The translations under genes were made by a program, and so were the position numbers. The notes beneath the pieces are model-generated. The model was not told the origin of the DNA. It did not search any database and was given only the letters and a program-made list of their open reading frames with translations. Positions 21,989 through 36,279 of a stretch of 64,000 nt of DNA are shown piece by piece (position 1 is the first letter of the stretch; every line of letters begins with the position of its first letter). This DNA is from Ovis canadensis (Eukaryota; Chordata; Mammalia; Artiodactyla; Bovidae). Location of the stretch: contig NC_091263.1 in the NCBI RefSeq assembly GCF_042477335.2, positions 65,838,501 through 65,902,500 of the forward strand, given 5' to 3'.

Positions 21989-24900
21989 CGACCCCGCTAC
22001 TCCTGCTCCTTTCCCTCCTCTCTTTGTTCCCTCTTAGCCGGGAGGAGCTGGGGAACGGTGGGGGCCACGGCTGGGATCCGGGGGTAGCTGCTGCTACGGG
22101 ACCAGGGGCGCGGATCGGCAACGGAGCCTTAGCTCTTTGTCCCGAGCCGCCCGGGGTCCGAGAGGATGGAGAGCCTGGCCTGGGAGTCAGGGAACCTGTC
22201 TTCGTGGGGCTCCGAGGGGGAAGGCAAAGCGCCCAAAACGGTCGAGGGCCCCCGGAGCAGCCGGGGCTGGGAGCGGAATATGGGGTCAAGACATTTGGCA
22301 GCCGCGGGCGAGAGACAGGACAAGGACCAGGGTCTCTGTTATGCTGGCGCCCAGAGGTCTCCTCTTGCAGGTTGACAGGGCCTTTGCGAAGAGATAGTCT
22401 GTCACCAGAGGGTTTGTCCCCAGGGGTCCCAGGCCCGGAGAACAACCCTCCCTTCCCTTCGGACCTTCTGATTCGGCCCCGTGGTTCTCAGCCTGTGTCC
22501 TCTCAGAGGAATACTGGGAGAGGCTCCTCCCCAAAAGTGGGAACCACGCGCTGCTGCGGAGAACTGTGGGGACCAGGGCGCAGGGGTCAAAGCGAGAGAA
22601 CAGCGACATCCCGAGCGAGGAGGACAGGCCCCCGGTCGGACCGCCCTCCCGGGGCCGTGGGATCTGGCCCTGGACTGGATTCAGCACCTCGTACAGCGAG
22701 GACAGCTCCCGCGTCTGGTTCAGCACCGCGCGAGTCTCGGACAGCTCCCGTGCCGAAGCCCGAGCGCATGCGCTCCCGAGGTCTCTTCCGCCTCCGCTTC
22801 CTCCCGCAGCGCCCCGGGCCGCGCCCCCCTGGGGCCCCGGCCAGGCCTGGAGCCTGGAGAGTACCCCTAGAGGGCCGGGCCCGCCCCCGTCGCGCCGCGA
22901 ACCGCCATCCACAGTTTCCGCAGTACAACTACCAGGCACTAGTGCCGGAGAATGAGGCGGCGGGTACCGCGGTGCTACGCGTAGTGGCGCAGGACCCGGA
23001 CACCGGAGAGGCTGGGCGCCTAGTCTACTCGCTGGCTGCGCTCATGAACAGCCGCTCTCTGGACCTGTTCAGCATCGATCCGCAGAGCGGCCTTATCCGC
23101 ACAGAGGCTGCTCTGGACCGCGAGAGCATGGATCGCCACTACCTGCGCGTGACGGCGCAGGATCATGGCTCACCGCGCCTCTCTGCCACCACCATGGTGG
23201 CCGTTACAGTGGCCGACCGCAATGACCACGCGCCGGTATTTGAGCAGGCGCAATACCGGGAGACGCTTCGCGAGAACGTGGAAGAGGGCTACCCGATCCT
23301 GCAGCTGCGTGCCACAGATGGTGATGCTCCCCCCAACGCCAACCTGCGCTACCGCTTTGTGGGGCCGCCAGCTGCGCGCGCCGCCGCCGCTGATGCCTTC
23401 GAAATTGATCCGCGCTCGGGCCTCATCAGCACTAGCGGTCGCGTGGACCGCGAGCACATGGAAAGTTACGAGCTGGTGGTGGAGGCCAGCGACCAGGGCC
23501 AAGAGCCCGGGCCGCGCTCCGCCACCGTGCGTGTGCACATAACCGTGCTGGACGAGAATGACAACGCGCCCCAGTTTAGCGAGAAACGCTACGTGGCACA
23601 GGTGCGCGAGGATGTGCGCCCCCATACGGTGGTGCTACGCGTCACAGCCACGGACCGGGATAAGGATGCCAATGGACTAGTGCACTACAACATCATCAGT
23701 GGGAACAGCCGCGGCCACTTTGCCATTGACAGCCTTACAGGCGAGATCCAGGTGGTGGCCCCTCTGGATTTTGAAGCAGAGCGAGAGTATGCCTTGCGCA
23801 TCCGGGCTCAGGATGCAGGCCGCCCCCCGCTGTCCAACAACACCGGCCTGGCCAGCATCCAGGTGGTGGACATCAATGACCATACTCCTATCTTTGTCAG
23901 CACACCCTTCCAGGTCTCTGTCCTGGAAAATGCACCCCTGGGCCACTCAGTCATCCACATTCAGGCAGTGGATGCAGACCATGGAGAGAATTCCAGACTG
24001 GAGTATTCCCTAACTGGTGTGGCACCTGATACACCCTTTGTGATAAACAGTGCCACTGGTTGGGTCTCTGTGAGCGGTCCATTGGACCGTGAGTCTGTGG
24101 AACATTACTTCTTTGGTGTGGAGGCCCGAGACCATGGCTCGCCCCCACTCTCAGCCTCAGCCAGCGTTACAGTGACTGTGCTGGATGTTAACGACAATCG
24201 GCCTGAGTTCACCATGAAGGAGTACCACCTCCGACTGAATGAGGATGCGACTGTGGGCACCAGTGTGGTCAGTGTGACTGCTGTAGACCGTGATGCCAAC
24301 AGTGCCATCAGCTACCAGATCACAGGAGGCAACACTCGGAATCGCTTTGCTATCAGCACCCAGGGGGGTGTAGGTCTGGTGACGCTGGCCCTGCCCCTGG
24401 ACTACAAGCAGGAACGCTACTTCAAGCTGGTGCTAACTGCATCTGACCGTGCCCTTCACGATCACTGCTATGTGCACATCAACATCACAGATGCCAACAC
24501 TCATCGGCCTGTGTTTCAAAGCGCCCACTACTCAGTGAGTGTGAATGAGGATCGGCCAGTGGGTAGCACCGTGGTGGTCATCAGTGCCTCTGACGATGAT
24601 GTGGGTGAGAATGCTCGCATCACTTATCTCCTGGAAGACAACCTGCCCCAGTTCCGCATTGACGCGGACTCAGGGGCCATTACCCTGCAGGCCCCCCTGG
24701 ACTATGAAGACCAGGTGACTTACACACTGGCTATTACAGCTCGGGACAATGGCATCCCACAGAAGGCAGACACTACTTATGTGGAGGTGATGGTCAATGA
24801 TGTGAATGATAACGCTCCACAGTTTGTGGCCTCCCACTACACAGGGCTGGTCTCTGAGGATGCCCCACCTTTCACCAGCGTCCTGCAGATCTCAGCCACT

Positions 24901-25690
24901 GACCGGGATGCTCATGCCAATGGCAGGGTCCAGTACACTTTCCAGAACGGGGAAGATGGGGATGGAGATTTTACCATTGAACCCACCTCTGGCATTGTCC
25001 GCACCGTGAGGCGGCTGGATCGGGAGGCAGTGCCAGTGTATGAACTGACTGCCTACGCAGTGGACCGAGGTGTGCCCCCACTCCGGACTCCAGTTAGCAT
25101 CCAGGTGACAGTGCAGGATGTCAATGACAATGCACCGGTCTTCCCAGCTGAGGAGTTTGAGGTGAGAGTGAAGGAGAACAGCATTGTAGGCTCAGTGGTG
25201 GCCCAGATCACTGCAGTGGATCCGGATGAAGGCCCCAATGCTCATATAATGTACCAGATCGTGGAGGGGAACATCCCCGAGCTGTTCCAAATGGACATCT
25301 TCTCAGGAGAGTTGACGGCACTCATTGACCTGGACTACGAAGCTCGCCAGGAATACGTAATTGTTGTGCAGGCCACATCAGCCCCTCTAGTCAGTCGGGC
25401 CACTGTACACGTCCGCTTGGTTGACCAGAATGACAACAGCCCTGTGCTCAACAACTTCCAGATCCTCTTCAACAACTACGTATCCAACCACTCGGACACC
25501 TTCCCCTCAGGCATCATTGGGCGCATCCCAGCTTATGATCCAGATGTCTCTGACCACCTCTTCTACTCCTTTGAGCGGGGCAATGAGCTGCAGCTGCTGG
25601 TGGTCAACCAGACCAGCGGGGAGCTCCGGCTCAGCCGCAAACTAGACAACAACCGCCCACTGGTGGCCTCCATGTTGGTGACTGTCACAG
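21949..25690 (+). CDS. CELSR3: CELSR3 coding exon 1: signal peptide, N-terminal linker and most of nine cadherin repeats
   Basis: One 3.7-kb exon encodes residues 1-1247. A Leu-rich signal peptide lies at about residues 13-31. A poorly conserved, Pro/Arg/Gly-rich segment of almost 300 residues follows, then tandem cadherin repeats from about residue 318. The repeats show Ca2+-binding DRE, DxNDNxP and AxDxD motifs (for example DENDNAP, DVNDNRP, DVNDNAP, DQNDNSP). One repeat boundary carries the divergent DANTHRP in place of DxNDNxP (about residue 850). These repeats mediate homophilic contact between neighbouring cells. The donor GTGAGG follows at 25691. Confidence 0.95.
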
Positions 25691-28600
25691 GTGAGGGGCG
25701 GGGGTTAAGCAAGTGAGCCAGTGACCTTAGCCTGTCAGGTCCTCAGGGCCCCCCACAAGGCACTTCAAAGAGGGGTTTCCAGACTTTCCAAGAATCCCTT
25801 AAGCACTGGGTTCCTGCATCCCACAGGATCTGCCAAAGACCTCCCAGGTTAGGGTCATATAGTCTCTGCTTAGGGTCTTGGACAGTCTCCGCAGAACCCC
25901 AAAGATTCATTATGAGCAGACCTCATAAAGACTCTTAAAGAACTGTCTGCTTTCTTTAAATAATCATTTCATTTTTTATTTCGTTTTGGCTGTGCTGGCT
26001 TTCTCCCAGTTGTGGCAGGCAGAGTCTCCTCTCTAGTTGCAGCATGCGGGCTTCCCATTGCCATCGTTTCTCTTGTTGCAGAGCATGGGCTCTGGGGCAC
26101 TTGGACTTCAGTAGTTGAAGCACAGGGGCTCAGTAGTTGTGGTTCCGGGCTCTAGAGCACAGCGCAGTAAGTTGTGGCACACGCACTTAGTTGCTCTGTG
26201 GCACGTGGGCTCTTCCCGGATCAAGGATCAAATCCCATTTGTCTCCTGCATAGGCAGGAGGATTGTTTACCACTGAGCCACTAGGGAAGCCCAAGAACCG
26301 TCTGCTTGTTAACTAGGGATTGCTCTCCTCCTTCTGAAAGGCTGCAGTAATGCTCTGGATGTCCCAGGAAAAGCCAGCATCATACCCCTGTTCAGATGAA
26401 GAGTTACTTTGGGTCCATTCTGACCCTCAGCCTGTGGAGAAGAGGGAGGCCAATTGTTTAGTGGTCGGGAACAGCATCTTCCTTTGGCAGCTTCAGACAG
26501 AGAGCAGACCCATATTAGCCTGGCTGCTCTCAATGGGGCTGACTAAGGCTCTGGCCTTTGGGAGAAAATCTGGAGATCCACTTGTCTCTTCTGCAGCCGT
26601 GGACCAAGGTTTTCACAAACTGTTCCCTTAGAGGAGAGCGCGGGTGGGAAAAGCTCTTGCAGGCCTAAATACTGGAGGCTGCAGGGGTTGGGAGAGACTT
26701 TACCAGTGCTTATTCTCCAATTCTGAGGCATAGGACTCCTGGCACTGCCAAAGAAGGCACGTCTGCATTCATCCCTCAATTCCCTGGACAACAAACCCTG
26801 TCGGCCACCCAATGTGTGGAGACGAGGCATATAAGCACCTCATCCTCATTTCTGAGGGTGGCCACTGAAATCGCAGGACCCAGGTCTGGGGTGATGGGCA
26901 GCTTGCTGATCCAAGGATGCTGCGGAGGAGGTCAGGGTCCAGGGTTCTCTTGGAGAGAAGAAACTTGCTGACCCAGGGTTCTGGGAGATGCAGTTGAGTG
27001 GTCACAGGCCTAGGGACCCTTCTAGTGAACTGGGAAGGCAGTTAGCTAACCAGAGATAGGGAATAGGTGATCCCTCACCTAGGGGATATTCTTGGAGGGG
27101 ATGTTTTGCTAGTTCTGCAGTGCTGGGGAATGGGAGGAAAGAAAGTCAGGCATCAGTGGCCTTGGCTCCTCTTTCTATCCTGATTGGCCTGCTGACCATA
27201 AACCTGGGGAAGGGTGGGTTACTGATCACTTAGGGACCATCTTGTGTGCTGTAGGAGGAATGACCTGCTGACCCCTGGGCCCTACTGGGGGGCAGAGAGT
27301 GGGTGGGTTGATCCCTGGCTCAGGCCCTTCCCCATGTGGGAGGGAGGGGACAGGAAACAGTACCTTGTTGACACCTTGGTGCTGAGAGAGTTGGTGATCA
27401 CAAGCCCAGACCCCCTTGTGTCCTGGTAGGGTCAGCCCACTAACACAGAGGTGCTGGGGGACTGGGCCAGTAACCCTTCTCCATCCCTGGGGTCAGCCGC
27501 TGACCCCAGACTGACCTCTTCCCCCCACTTCCCCCGGCAGATGGGCTGCACAGTGTGACCGCCCAGTGCGTGCTTCGCGTGGTCATCATAACAGAGGAGC
27601 TGCTGGCCAACAGCCTGACCGTGCGCCTGGAGAACATGTGGCAGGAACGCTTCCTGTCGCCGCTACTGGGCCACTTCCTGGAAGGCGTGGCTGCGGTACT
27701 TGCCACCCCCGCCGAGGACGTCTTCATCTTCAACATCCAGAACGACACGGACGTGGGGGGCACCGTGCTCAACGTGAGCTTCTCGGCGCTGGCGCCCCGC
27801 GGGGCTGGAGCCGGCTCCGCGGGCCCCTGGTTCAGCTCCGAGGAGCTGCAGGAGCAGCTGTACGTGCGCCGCGCCGCCCTGGCCGCCCGCTCGCTGCTGG
27901 ACGTGCTGCCCTTCGACGACAACGTGTGCCTGCGCGAGCCCTGCGAGAACTACATGAAGTGCGTGTCGGTGCTGCGCTTTGACTCCTCTGCGCCCTTCCT
28001 GGCCTCCGCCTCTACGCTCTTTAGACCCATCCAGCCCATCGCAGGCCTGCGCTGCCGCTGCCCGCCCGGTTTCACGGGAGACTTCTGCGAGACGGAGCTC
28101 GACCTCTGCTACTCCAACCCCTGCCGCAACGGTGGCGCCTGTTCGCGGCGTGAGGGCGGCTACACCTGCGTTTGCCGGCCGCGCTTCACGGGTGAGCGGG
28201 GCGCCGGGCTAGGTGAATATCAGGCAGAGTGGGGGCGGAACTACAGTGCAAGTGAGCATTGGGCATCACTCTTGAGCCACCCGGGGTCAAGTTGGGCGCG
28301 GTTAGTCCAGAAGCGGTAGAACCTGGCAGAGAGGGAGCCTAAGGCCGTGAAGAAATAAAGGTCTTGGCTGGGCCAACCCCCTGGTGGCTCAGATGATAAA
28401 CAATCTGCCTGCAGTGCAGGAGACCTGGGTGGGAAAGATCCCCTGGAGAAAGGAATGGCTACGAACCCCAGTATTCTTGCCTGGGAAATTCCATGGACAC
28501 AGGAGCCCTTCAGGCTACAGTCCATGGGGTCGCAGAGTCAGACACCACTGAGCAAGCAACGAAGTTTGACCCGGCAGAGGAAGAGGAGGGGGCGTGACCC

Positions 28601-31600
28601 TGGGCAGGGGCGTGGCCGGAAGGGGGAGGGGGCGGGGTCTGGTATAATAGGGGCATGCCCACAGCGAGCGGGACTTTTGCATCTTGGCCTTCGGAGGGGC
28701 GGGGCCCGCTGGAGCCGGGGGCAGGGCGCGGTCTGACCCCGCCTCTGCCGCCGACTTGACACCCTAGGCGAAGACTGCGAGCTGGACACGGAGGCCGGAC
28801 GCTGCGTCCCGGGCGTCTGCCGCAACGGGGGCACCTGCGCCAACGGGCCGGACGGCGGCTTCCGCTGCCAGTGCCCGGCGGGTGGTGCCTTCGAGGGTCC
28901 GCGCTGCGAAGTGGCGGCGCGCTCCTTCCCGCCCAGCTCTTTCGTCATGTTCCGTGGCCTTCGACAGCGCTTCCACCTCACGCTGTCCCTCTCGTAGGTG
29001 CTCGCCCGCATCTGCGCGCCCGCACGGGGTCCCCACCACCTCCAAGACCCGGGTTCCTGACTGCCCCCATCCTGGCGTCCCATGGGACACCCCCCCTCCC
29101 CGCCCTCCCTCATCACTTCCTCCCTCACCTAGCCTGGGTGGGCTCCCTCAGACCTTCTTGTCACAGGGATGGTGGGTGTGAGCAGGGGGTCTTGCTTGTG
29201 ACGGGCCCCTCCCCGACCCCAGGTTCGCCACGGTGCAGCCCAGTGGGCTGCTCTTCTACAACGGACGCCTGAACGAGAAGCACGACTTCCTGGCCCTGGA
29301 GCTCGTGGCTGGGCAAGTGAGGCTCACATATTCCACTGGTGGGTGCCCCCTTCCATGGATCAGTGTAGGGGCGAGGGGGTGCATGTGTGGGTGAGTTGGC
29401 GTGGGGGGGGGGTGAACCCCCCAGGCCCTCCTGAGCATGTAGCTCCACCCATGCCCGACAGACCACTTTCTCTCTGCATGAAGGCTGTGCTTCTCCCACG
29501 TGTCCAGAGGCACTCTGGTCCGGCCAGTGTGGTCCCCAGCAGGGGGAAGCTATCTGAGGCATCCAGGGTCACCTGGGAGTAGCTGTGCTTGCATGACTGG
29601 GTAGGGGGAGGGGAGGCCCCACGGCTCCAGAGCAGCCTCCATACACATCCGCCCTGCAGGTGAGTCCAACACAGTGGTCAGCCCCACGGTTCCAGGGGGC
29701 CTCAGTGACGGGCAGTGGCACACAGTGCACCTGAGATACTACAACAAGGTGGGCACCGCCCTCGGCCTGGGAGTGCGGGGACGAGCTGGGATACCAGGTT
29801 CTGGGATACCAGGTGACCCCTGGGGGTCCTGTTGAGTGACGCGCCAGGTCTCTAGCCCCGGACAGATGCCCTGGGGGGTGCTCAGGGCCCCTCCAAGGAC
29901 AAGGTGGCTGTGCTGAGCGTGGATGACTGCGATGCGGCTGTGGCTCTGCAGTTTGGGGCTGAGATTGGCAACTACTCATGCGCAGCTGCCGGCACGCAAA
30001 CAAGCTCCAAGAAGTGAGCTCCCCAGCCCCTGCACCCCAAACCCCCCGCCTGCCAGAGCCCACCCCCACCCTTCCAATACTGCCTCCAAACTCCCCGTCC
30101 TTGCCCAAACCACCAGGGTTTACTTTCCTCCCTCGAACGCTGAAACCCCACCTCACCTTAGCCCCATCTCTCTGTTCTACCCCGGACTCCCTGCTTGTAC
30201 ACATTCCCCCAGGCACCCAATCCCCCAAATTCTCTACTCTCTTGGTCTCGCCAATGCCCCACAGCCCTGCCTGACCCCTATCACCGCCCCCTCAGCCACC
30301 CTTCTGCCTCCCTTTTTCATCCTCATCCTCAACCCCAGCCTCTTCCCCCTTTGCCCAGACCATCTGCCCATCAGAAACTCTCCTTTGCACCCTACAACTG
30401 AAGTCAGGCCCTAGTCCTTCCTCAGCCTGATCTCACCCTCCCCATTCAATCACTTTACCCTCTGAGTCCTACCCCCTCCATTTCCTATCCCCTCCCCCAG
30501 CCCAGGAGCAAACCTACCCTGGCCCCAGTCCCACCAATGACCTGGACCCCTGACCCCCAGGTCCCTGGACCTGACAGGCCCTCTGCTCCTGGGGGGTGTC
30601 CCCAACCTCCCCGAGAACTTCCCCGTGTCCCACAAGGACTTCGTTGGCTGCATGCGGGACCTGCATATCGATGGCCGCCGAGTGGACATGGCGTCCTTTG
30701 TCGCAAACAATGGCACCGTGGCAGGTAGGCCACGTCCCCATCATAGGGAAAAGATGGAGGGCTTTATGCATGGACTCAAACTCTGACCTCCTCCTTGTCT
30801 CCTTTTCTGGCAAGCATTCTGCTGCAGTCTGGCCTTTAGGACCTGAGTCCTACAAATTCGACCCCCTTTGAGAACATGGGGCTGAGATCTTGGGCACTTT
30901 CAGCCCCCCGGGTCCTGTGCTTTGTCCAGCGCTCATGCCCTCTCTCGTATTCGCATGTCCTCCATGTACTTTCCTCTCTCAGGCTGCCAGGCCAAGCTGC
31001 ACTTTTGTGACTCGGGCCCCTGCAAGAACAATGGCATCTGCTCAGAACGCTGGGGTGGCTTCAGCTGCGACTGCCCGGTGGGCTTCGGAGGCAAAGACTG
31101 TCGGCTCAGTGAGTGGGCAGCCCGGGGCAGGAAGGGCCTGTGGGTTATAGCTTCTATTCTCAACATGAAGCCTGTGACTCTGCTCTTTTACCCCACCAGC
31201 TATGGCCCATCCCCACCATTTTCGTGGCAACGGCACACTGAGCTGGGACTTTGGAAACGACGTGGCCCTGTCTGTGCCCTGGTACCTCGGGCTGGCGTTT
31301 CGGACGCGGGTGAAGCAGGGGGTCCTGATGCAAGTCCAGGCCGGACCACATAGCACACTCCTCTGTCAGGTGTGTCTGTCCTCCTGAGCCCTTCCCTAGA
31401 CCCCCAGCTCTCAATCTTTGAGGCCACCAGCACCATTCCTGTGGTTTCAGGCCTGGTCCTTGGTGGCTCAGTTGATAAAACATCTGCCTGCAATGCAGGA
31501 AAACCTGCATTTGATCCCTGGGTTGGGAAGATCCCCTAGCGAAGGAAATTGCAACCCACTCTAGTATTCTTGCCTGGAGAACCCCATGGAGAGAGGAGCC

Positions 31601-34600
31601 TGACAGGCTATAGTCCATGGGGTCGCAAACAGTAGGACATGACTGAGAGACGAAGCGCACGCGCGTGTGTGCATACACACACATCCACAGCATACTTCTC
31701 TGCTAGGAGCACTGATCATGCTTGACCCTGCTCTCGACCTTGGCCCTTGACCCTTTTCCCCACTATCATATCCTCTGCAGGTGCAGCATCCCAGCCTAGC
31801 TCTCCCCTGCCACTTGCACTAATCCATGACCCCTGCCCCTTAATTTACTCTCAGAAGCATAGAGTGCCCTGGCACGGGGCCCTCCATGCCAAATATAGCC
31901 TGTCCCTCTTGTACTGACCTCTGCTCTTCGTGACCCCACCTCCTGACTCTCCCGGCCCCAGCCCAGTGTGGGGCTCTGACCCCAGGGCTGTGCCTCTCTG
32001 CCCGCAGCTGGATCGGGGCTTGCTGTCTGTAACAGTGACCAGGGCCTCAGGCCGGGCTGCCCACCTCCTCCTGGACCAGGTGATAGTCAGTGACGGCCGG
32101 TGGCACGATCTGCGGCTGGAGCTGCAGGAGGAGCCAGGTGGCCGGCGGGGCCACCATGTCCTCATGGTCTCCTTGGACTTCAGCCTCTTCCAGGTCTGAC
32201 TTCTAACCCTGGGGTGGTCCATTCTCAGCCTTCCGACGAGACCCACCTCATCAGAAACCCCCTCAGTCCAACTCCTCTTCTTCCATCCACTGCACAGTCT
32301 GATGTTGTCTCCCGAGTGCCCATCCTCATGACCTTGCTCTAAGCCCACCCTGCTCCACCCTCCTCATGTCAGGGAGGCTATGCAGATTTCTGGCCTGGTC
32401 TTGGGGTACCTCTGTAGCCAGCACTTTGCCAAACTTCTTCTGGTCTCCTGATCGTCCCAGCTCAAAATCATGGAATTTCAGGGTCTGTTTGGAGTCCAGG
32501 AGAGAGGGCCCAGTCCGGAGCCCAGATCTTGACTAAACCTTCCTGTCACTCATCCCCTGTGCTCCAGCAGGTCCTCTGTGCTCAGGAACATCTCATGCCC
32601 AGACCAGCCCTCTGGTTCAGAGGTCCAGAGCATGGTGCAAGGCTAGGAAAAGGCCAAGGCTGACACTGGGGTAGAGCAAGGGTTCATCGGTCCCCCCTTC
32701 AACCCCAGTGCTGACTGTCCCCTTCCCCCAGGACACTTTGGCGGTGGGGAGTGAGCTTCAGGGCCTGAAGGTGAAGCGACTCCATGTGGGAGGCTTGCCC
32801 CATGGCGCTGAAGAGGAGGCTCCTCAGGGTCTGGTTGGCTGTATCCAGGTGAGGGTCAGCGTGCAAATATGAGGTGGAGCATCAGGGTGAATGGTCAGAG
32901 ATCAGGGATGTCTTGAGACCCGAGATGCATTCACCTGGAGGTTGCTATAGGGGTAGTGGTGCTCAGAGCCATCAAAAGCAGGTCAGGCCCTTCTGTGCTG
33001 CTGGAGGTGAGTCCAGCTTGGATTATCAAGGGCCATTAGAGGCCTGTGTCAAGGAGAGCATAATTAGGGTTCACATGGGGGCACTAAATGGGAGTATGGG
33101 ATCAGGGTTTAGGGTACCCACTCCAGCATTCTTGCGTGGAGAATTCCACGGACAGAGGGGCCTGGCGGGCTACGGTGCATGGAGTCACAAAGAGTCAGAC
33201 ACAACTGAGCAACTAAGCACACCGGGGTTTGTAGGGAGATTGCATGTCAGGGGCCACCAGACCATGTGGGTGGCTCTGTTGGACTCGGCGCTGAGGTGCT
33301 TTGACATGGGTCTCACCTTGCCGGTTATGCCCATAGGGAGTATGGCTTGGCTCCACGCCTTCGGGGTCCCCAGCCCTGCTTCCCCCAAGCCACCGAGTGA
33401 ATGTGGAACCCGGCTGTGTCGTGACCAACGCCTGCGCCTCTGGGCCCTGCCCTCCCCATGCTGACTGCCGAGACCTCTGGCAAACCTTTTCCTGTACCTG
33501 CTGGCCAGGTGGGGCCTGGGTCGGGGCAGGGTGATCTGGGGCTCGTGGTGAAGACTGGGGGACCTGGAGAGGAGGCAGGGGCTGAGAAGGACAAGTGCCT
33601 GCTTCCTCCCATGCTCTGTAGCCAGTGTCCTCAGCTCCCTGACCCAACCTACAGGTTACTATGGCCCAGGCTGTGTGGACGCCTGCCTCTTGAACCCCTG
33701 TCAGAACCAGGGGTCATGCCGGCATCTCCCGGGGGCCCCCCATGGCTATACCTGCGACTGTGTAGGTGGCTATTTCGGGCACCACTGTGAACACAGGTAA
33801 GGGGCTGGGGGCTGAGGTGATGGAAAGAGCTGGAGAGGGTTAGGGAGGGTCCCTGAGCTATGGCGGAGGCATCTCACCTGGTTCTTCACCCCAGGATGGA
33901 CCAGCAGTGCCCACGGGGCTGGTGGGGGAGCCCGACGTGTGGCCCTTGCAACTGTGACGTTCACAAGGGCTTTGACCCCAACTGCAACAAGACGAATGGA
34001 CAGTGTCACTGCAAGGTGTGCCGGCCCCTGACCTTTACCTGCGATTCTTACCCAGCTTGCTAACCTCTGCCACCTGACGCAGCCCCTGACCCCTTCCCCT
34101 ACCCTACCCTGTGACCTAACTGCCACCTCTTGTCCTTGACATCTGACCCCTCCCTTATGTTTCCCTTAGGCCCGTCTTCTTTCTGGCCTGTGAGCACTGT
34201 TCTCCCGACCCTTTGCCCTTGATTCCACCCACTCCCCAAGCCCTGACCTGAAATCCTCGCCTTAAGCCCTGACCCCTGACCTCCGGCCCCTGACCCTTTC
34301 TCAAACAGGAGTTCCACTACCGACCGCGGGGCAGCGACTCATGCCTGCCGTGCGACTGCTACCCAGTAGGCTCCACCTCACGTTCCTGTGCCCCCCACAG
34401 CGGGCAGTGCCCCTGTCGCCCAGGAGCCCTTGGCCGCCAGTGCAACAGCTGTGACAGTCCTTTTGCAGAGGTGACAGCCAGCGGCTGCCGGGGTGAGCAG
34501 GCTCCACATGCAGCAGGCTGGCTCTGGCATGTTGCCGCCAAGGCCCATGGCATGCTTGGCTCTCTGGGTAGGGGCTCTGGGTGGCTTCTTGCGCTGCCCA

Positions 34601-35731
34601 GGGGCTCCCACATTGGCCCCAAGTATTTTGATGGCCTGTCACAGAATCTGATGGGCCAGCTCCCCTGAGGCCAGCAGCAGAGTGGTAGGCAGTGGAACTG
34701 GGGTAGGTGAGGGGTCAGCAGATGTGGCCGTCCCTGGCCCCAGCCCCTGGCTGCCTGCCTCACTGTCTTCTTCCTCCCTAGTGCTCTATGATGCCTGCCC
34801 CAAGTCCCTGAGATCTGGTGTGTGGTGGCCGCAGACCAAGTTTGGCGTTTTAGCCTCAGTGCCCTGTCCTCGGGGGGCCCTAGGTGAGTACGTGGGGGAC
34901 AGGCACATTGCTGAGGGTGGCGATTGCCCTGTCCTCTGACCACTAGAGCCACCTCTTTTCCTGAGTTGGTTGGCCTTGTTCCTGCCAAGAGGTGGGAGTG
35001 GGGTGGGGGGCGATATTGGTCCCTCATTACCTCTTTGGGGCTCTGGCTCCCTCCCCCTGACCCTCACTGAGCCTCCATCTGTTTCTCTTGGCTTCTGGCA
35101 GGATTGCGGGGTGCAGGTAAGGGGTACGTGTTTGCTCAGGTGCGCTGCCCCCTCCCACTGCCAGAGCTTTTGCAGACCCCTCCTGCTGCCTGAAGTCCCT
35201 GCAGACCCCTCCCCACTGCCTGAGGTCTCTAAAAGCTCCTCCCAACTGCTTGAAGTCCCTGGAGGCCCTTCCCCCCCACAAACACTTCCTAAGGTCCTTG
35301 TAGACTGCTGCTCAGTTCCTCAGCTTCCCGCAGGCCTTTTTCTACTGCCCGAGGTCTTGAAAGACCTCTGCCCTCCATTGGAGGACCCCACAGACTCCTC
35401 TCTGTTGCCTGAGGCCCCACAGAAGCCTCCGCGCTGCTTGAGGCCCCCGCCATGGCTGGGCCAAGGCTGTCTGCGTGTGCATGCTCTCGTGTGGTTTCCT
35501 GTGCCTGTGCACGTGCCTCTGTCTGTCTTTTGGGGACCCTTCCTGTCCCTCTTGCTGGTGGCAACAAGCTCTCTTAAGGGCCAGGTCAATTTCATTCAGT
35601 TCTCATTCCAGTCTCACAGATTAGGGAGAGATGGCAGCAGAGTCTTTAGGGCAGTTGAATTTTGTGTGAGAATTGTGATCCCCACCCTATTTTGGTCACA
35701 AAATTCTACTGGAAAACCTGGATGTGTGTGT

Positions 35732-35764
<33 letters not shown>

Positions 35765-36239
35765 AGACAGAGAGAGAGAGAGAGGGAGCATTGTGTGTCT
35801 GTGTGTTTGTCCTGGGTCACATAGCATCTACTTGTGTGTAGGTGTGAGCATTGGCTTGTGTGTTTGGGTGCGCACTTACCCACCCACACACACACACACA
35901 CACACGCAGGGTTTCCCTGGTAGCTCAGCTGGTAAAGAATCCGCCTGCAATGCAAGAGACCTGGTTTGATTTCTGGGTCGGGAAGATCCCCTGGAGAAGG
36001 GATAAAATACCCACTCCAGTATTCTTGGGCTCCCCTGGTGGTTCAGTCGATAAAAAATCCGCCTGCAGTGTGGGAGACCTGGGTTCGATCCTTGGGTGGG
36101 GAAGATCTTCTGGAGGAGGGCATGGCAGCCAACTCTAGTATTCTGGCCCAGAAAAGTCCCCAAGGACAGAGGAGCCCGGTGGCCTGCAGTCCACGAGGTC
36201 GCAAAGAGTCAGACACGATTGAGCGACTAAGTGCAACAT

Positions 36240-36279
<40 letters not shown>

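Noticed and set aside
21393-22445. 350-codon open frame on the minus strand opposite the CELSR3 5' end
   Set aside because: It overlaps CELSR3 coding exon 1 in a very GC-rich region where antisense frames stay open by chance. Its Pro/Ser/Arg-rich product resembles no family, and no splice or promoter structure supports it.
28372-28450. tRNA-like sequences at SINE heads (also near 31453, 35910 and 52507)
   Set aside because: They are degenerate tRNA-Glu-derived promoter regions of Bov-tA and CHR SINEs and do not fold as complete tRNA genes.
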